Shown: in pieces, positions 5,507 through 8,268 of the stretch
Position numbering within the stretch: position 1 is the first letter of the stretch
How the letters are laid out: each line of letters opens with the position of its first letter
DNA from: Bacillota bacterium
GTDB lineage: Bacteria; Bacillota; Clostridia; Oscillospirales; Acutalibacteraceae
Length of the DNA: 8,268 bases
Assembly: GCA_023412845.1 (NCBI GenBank)
Contig: JAEZRH010000065.1
Coordinates: 1-8,268 of the forward strand
Direction of reading: 5' to 3'
Notes under the pieces: generated by a model
Databases searched by the model: none
The model's input: the letters and a program-made list of their open reading frames with translations, nothing else
What the model was told of the DNA's origin: nothing
Translations under genes and position numbers: made by a program

Positions 5507-7885
5507 TCAATACTTGCTGACGCTGCTGTATTCCGGCTTCTTCTCATGGCTTTGCCCCGCTTCTTTTGCCGGGACGCCGCCGGAGGGCGAAGCGCCGTTG
5601 CCTCTTCTGAGAAGATCCGCGGTCCGGCCGTCTCTTTTCCTCAACTGGAACTGGTTCACCAGCTGCTTCAGCGAATCCGCCTGGCCGGAAAGCTCCTCGC
5701 TCGACGCCGCGCTTTCCTCGGCGGTTGCAGAGTTTGTCTGGACGACCGTCGATACCTGCTCAATGCCGGTATCGATCTGGGCAATTGCGGTTGCCTGCTG
5801 ATTGGAAGCCGCGGCGATGTTGCCGATGAAGGTAGCCGATTTTTCGATTCCCCTGACGATCTCGTCAAGCTCGGCGGCCGTGTCGTTGGCAATCTTCGTC
5901 CCGGCTTCCACCTTGCTGATGTTTGCCTCGATCATCGCCGCGGTCTCTTTCGCCGCCTTTGCGCTCTTTTCCGCCAGATTCCGGACTTCCTCGGCAACGA
6001 CCGCGAAGCCTCTTCCGGCCTGACCTGCGCGCGCCGCTTCCACCGCGGCGTTGAGGGCGAGGATATTGGTCTGGAACGCGATGTCGTCGATCACCTTGAT
6101 GATCTTCGAGATATTGGAGGAACCTTCGTTGATTTCATTCATGGAGTTCAGCATCAGCTTCATCTGGCCGTTTCCGTTCCGGGCGCTGGTGCTGACCTCG
6201 TCGGAGATTTCCTTTGCTTTTCTGGCGTTTTCCGCGTTGTCTTTGATCTGGGCGGAGACCTCCGTAATGGACGACGTCAGTTCCTCGATTGAACTGGCCT
6301 GCTCCGTGGCGCCCTGCGCCAAAGACTGGCTGGCCGCGGAAACCTGGCCGGAACCGACCGAGACCTGATTTGCCGCGATGTTGATCTCGCCCAGCAAATT
6401 GTTCAACGACAAAAGTATCTTATTGATGGAAGCGGACATAGCGGAAAAATCGCCCCGGAATTCACGCGCGTCTTCCATTCCGAAGTCCCCGCCGCTGACG
6501 GCCGTCATGATTTTGGAGATTTCATCGATGACATTACTCAGTCTTTGGGCGGTCAGGTTCACCGCTTCCGCGAGAACCTTGAATTGACCCTGATAATCGG
6601 TGCTTGCCTTCACATGCAGTCTGCCGTCGGACATCGACTGCATCACTCCGGTGATTTCCTTTATGAATCCCGCCATCATGCCGAATGAGGCTCCGAAGGT
6701 GTCGATGATTTTTTTGTAATCGCCCTGAAAGCGGTCCGAATTGCAGACGTAGTCAAAGTTTCCGCCCGAAGTGGCACCGGCGATATTGTTTGTCTCTTCG
6801 ATCAGCCCCCGGATGCTTTCCATCATCTGCATAAATGCCGGGACGAGCCGGTCGTTTTCGCTGCGCTTGCCGATTTTGCGGACGTTGTCCAGCTCGCTGA
6901 TATCGCCCTGCGAGACTTTGATCGCAACCGCCTGAAGGTAGCGCAGCCGCGTCATCACATTGCCCAGCTGTTCGGTGATTTTAGCGAAATCGCCTTTTGC
7001 GTCCGTTTTAACGTCGTGGGTATAATCGTTGACCGCAATGGCGGAAAGCTGTGTCAGAAGCTCCGATATCGGCGTGGAAACAGAGGCAAGAAGGTCGTTG
7101 AGTCCCGTCAGGATCGCCCTGTAGCCGCCTTCAAAATTTCCGGCGTCCACCTTGATTGAAAACAGGTTGCCGTTCACAACGCTTTCGGCCACGCCGTTGA
7201 CTGTTGCAACAAGGCTTTCAATGTTCTGCGTCGCGAGCAGCATGGCGGGGATCATCCGGTCCGCCTCGGAACGCCGCTTGATCTGACGGTATTTTTCAAG
7301 ATCGCCCGTATCGCCGCGGGCTATTTTTTCGATCGACTGCGCCAGCGCGGTCAGGCGCTCGCAGACGATGTTCATGTCGTCGGTCAATCCCTTGATTTCA
7401 CCGTGATAATCGCCGGAAATATGCGATGTGAAGTCGTTGATGGTAAGTCCCTTCAACGCGCTGTGAACCTGCCGGACAGGGGTTACGATCATCTCCAGGT
7501 CTTCATTGAGGTGTTCCGCGACTTCTTTATAATAGCCCGGCAGCTGCTTTGCCTGCGCACGAACGTTCACTTCGCCGGAAAGCATTGCCGTATGGACGGC
7601 CCTGCTCTCGGCGACCAGGCGGGAGCTGTTTGAAATGATCTGCGAAACGGGGCGTGTCAGCGGATCGCTGTGCCGCATCTGCGATGGAGAGGGAAGTTCT
7701 CCCGCTGCGATCGACTCCAGCACGGAGGCCTTCTCCCGCATACTGTCCGAAATTTTTTGTATCTGCGTGAAGAGCCTGCCGGATGCGTTGCTTTTCCCCA
7801 GCAGCCGCGGGTCTATTTCCACAAAATTCCCGTTGGCCAACTGAGAAAGGTAGTTTTCAGCGCTTTTTAGATCCTTGAATATCAT
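5507..7885 (-). CDS. Soluble methyl-accepting chemotaxis protein with a long HAMP-like array
   Basis: The 792-residue product is a chemoreceptor that would form arrays with CheW and CheA. No hydrophobic membrane span or signal peptide is present, so it should be cytoplasmic. Residues about 18-505 are a repetitive HAMP-like array; residues about 505-746 are the MCP signalling domain. The conserved hairpin tip is IAFQTNILALNAAVEAARAG followed by QAGRGFAVVAEEVRNLAE (about 602-639). Probable methylation sites are the Glu pairs at 534-535 (SSIEEL) and at 723-724 and 730-731 (TAEESAASSEEL). The tail after about 748 is polar and Gly/Ser/Lys-rich, ends in SSVSKY, and lacks the NWETF-like CheR tether. 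No separate ligand domain is recognisable, so the signal is unknown. The ATG at 7885 has an AGAAGG site 6 bases upstream, and cheW lies 57 bases before it. Confidence 0.95.
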   Translation of the reverse strand: MIFKDLKSAENYLSQLANGNFVEIDPRLLGKSNASGRLFTQIQKISDSMREKASVLESIAAGELPSPSQMRHSDPLTRPVSQIISNSSRLVAESRAVHTAMLSGEVNVRAQAKQLPGYYKEVAEHLNEDLEMIVTPVRQVHSALKGLTINDFTSHISGDYHGEIKGLTDDMNIVCERLTALAQSIEKIARGDTGDLEKYRQIKRRSEADRMIPAMLLATQNIESLVATVNGVAESVVNGNLFSIKVDAGNFEGGYRAILTGLNDLLASVSTPISELLTQLSAIAVNDYTHDVKTDAKGDFAKITEQLGNVMTRLRYLQAVAIKVSQGDISELDNVRKIGKRSENDRLVPAFMQMMESIRGLIEETNNIAGATSGGNFDYVCNSDRFQGDYKKIIDTFGASFGMMAGFIKEITGVMQSMSDGRLHVKASTDYQGQFKVLAEAVNLTAQRLSNVIDEISKIMTAVSGGDFGMEDAREFRGDFSAMSASINKILLSLNNLLGEINIAANQVSVGSGQVSAASQSLAQGATEQASSIEELTSSITEVSAQIKDNAENARKAKEISDEVSTSARNGNGQMKLMLNSMNEINEGSSNISKIIKVIDDIAFQTNILALNAAVEAARAGQAGRGFAVVAEEVRNLAEKSAKAAKETAAMIEANISKVEAGTKIANDTAAELDEIVRGIEKSATFIGNIAAASNQQATAIAQIDTGIEQVSTVVQTNSATAEESAASSEELSGQADSLKQLVNQFQLRKRDGRTADLLRRGNGASPSGGVPAKEAGQSHEKKPEYSSVSKY
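6371..7834 (-). repeat. Protein-level tandem repeat: about eleven HAMP-like modules in a super-repeat of three
   Basis: Inside the receptor, short G/N-x-F/L/D motifs recur at residues about 18, 62, 104, 150, 191, 238, 286, 327, 374, 420 and 465, a spacing of 41-48 residues. Every third module is most alike. R/K-R-S-x-x-D-R-x-x-P occurs at 204-213 and 340-349, with a weaker form at 71-80. GYYKEVAEHLN (117), GGYRAILTGLN (253), GDYKKIIDTFG (388) and GDFSAMSASIN (478) form another column, and GEIKGL (162), GDFAKI (298) and GQFKVL (433) a third. The period of the larger unit is about 135 residues, with three full copies and a partial fourth that joins the signalling domain. DNA-level identity looks low, so the duplication is old. 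Confidence 0.75.
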
Positions 7886-7942
7886 GTAGTGCCTTCTTCC
7901 ATTAATTTTCTGCCGGCGTTAAAGTCAGATTCCATGTTGCGT

Positions 7943-8268
7943 TCATTGCTTGCTGATTTTCACGAATGATTCCAGCTCTTCGTTATGAAACATCTTTTCG
8001 CAATCCAGAAGCAGGCGGATATTCCCCCCCGATTTCCCGATCCCCTTGATATACTTGCTCTGGTATCCGAACCGGGAATCCGGCGGCGGAACAATATTTT
8101 GGTCGTCGATGTACAAAACTTCGTCCACGCTGTCCACGATCAGGCCGACCGGGATCCCTGAAATCATTACGACAATGATGCAGGTGCGGTCCGTGTAGGG
8201 CACCGCTTCTTTTTTTAATCTGAGCCGCATGTCGATCACCGCAATGATGCTGCCCCTCAGATTGACGA
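7943..8268 (-). CDS. cheW: CheW-type chemotaxis coupling protein, 5' end cut by window edge
   Basis: The frame runs from the window edge to a TGA at 7945-7943, giving the last 107 residues; roughly the first third of a normal CheW of about 150 residues is missing. The fragment shows the family pattern: VNLRGSIIAVIDMRLRL at its start, VGLIVDSVDEVLYI in the middle, then a PPPD turn, YIKGIGKSGGNIRLLLD and a final short helix. CheW bridges chemoreceptors to the CheA kinase. The gene precedes the receptor gene on the same strand by 57 bases, so the two are probably co-transcribed and the proteins may work as a pair. The GTG at 8239 is internal to the conserved core and not a start. A CheV or CheA CheW-like domain is possible because the N-terminus is not visible, but no receiver follows. 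Confidence 0.88.
   Translation of the reverse strand, partial: VNLRGSIIAVIDMRLRLKKEAVPYTDRTCIIVVMISGIPVGLIVDSVDEVLYIDDQNIVPPPDSRFGYQSKYIKGIGKSGGNIRLLLDCEKMFHNEELESFVKISKQ

Noticed and set aside
1..8268. Search for CRISPR arrays, insertion sequences, tRNA or rRNA genes and phage attachment sites
   Set aside because: No regularly spaced direct repeats, transposase motifs, flanking duplications or tRNA-like folds were seen by eye.

Overview
The window looks like chromosome from a motile, GC-rich member of the Bacillota, probably Clostridia and perhaps an Oscillospirales-type organism. The evidence is strong Shine-Dalgarno sequences (AAAGGAGG, AGGGAGG), a TTG start behind one of them, a clostridial-style long-chain UxuB, and a membrane-free chemoreceptor next to cheW. 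The taxonomic call is inference; no rRNA or other marker gene is present.

Left part (1-5374): a hexuronate/aldonate utilisation locus. A membrane permease of the GntP/CitMHS (ion transporter) type is transcribed leftward and runs off the window edge. Across a 591-bp divergent intergenic region, three genes run rightward with short gaps: uxuA (D-mannonate dehydratase), a GntR/FCD transcription regulator, and a uxuB-type fructuronate reductase. UxuB reduces fructuronate to mannonate and UxuA dehydrates mannonate to 2-keto-3-deoxygluconate. The regulator between them is the obvious candidate to sense a pathway intermediate, and the permease is the obvious candidate for uptake. Uronate isomerase (uxaC) and the KDG kinase and aldolase are not in the window. 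The divergent region holds a good leftward promoter with an imperfect dyad near its expected start site, and a perfect 18-bp palindrome just upstream of uxuA; both are candidate operators.

Middle (5375-5506): a short convergent gap with a strong 12-bp-stem hairpin that can terminate transcription from both sides.

Right part (5507-8268): a chemotaxis gene pair on the minus strand, cheW (5' end cut by the window edge) followed by a 792-residue methyl-accepting chemotaxis protein. The receptor has no transmembrane segment. Its N-terminal two thirds is a ladder of about eleven HAMP-like modules of roughly 45 residues, arranged in a super-repeat of three, feeding into a standard MCP signalling hairpin. 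This array is the most distinctive feature of the window. I did not find a clearly novel multi-gene system; the main leads are the receptor architecture and the palindromic control sites of the uxu locus.
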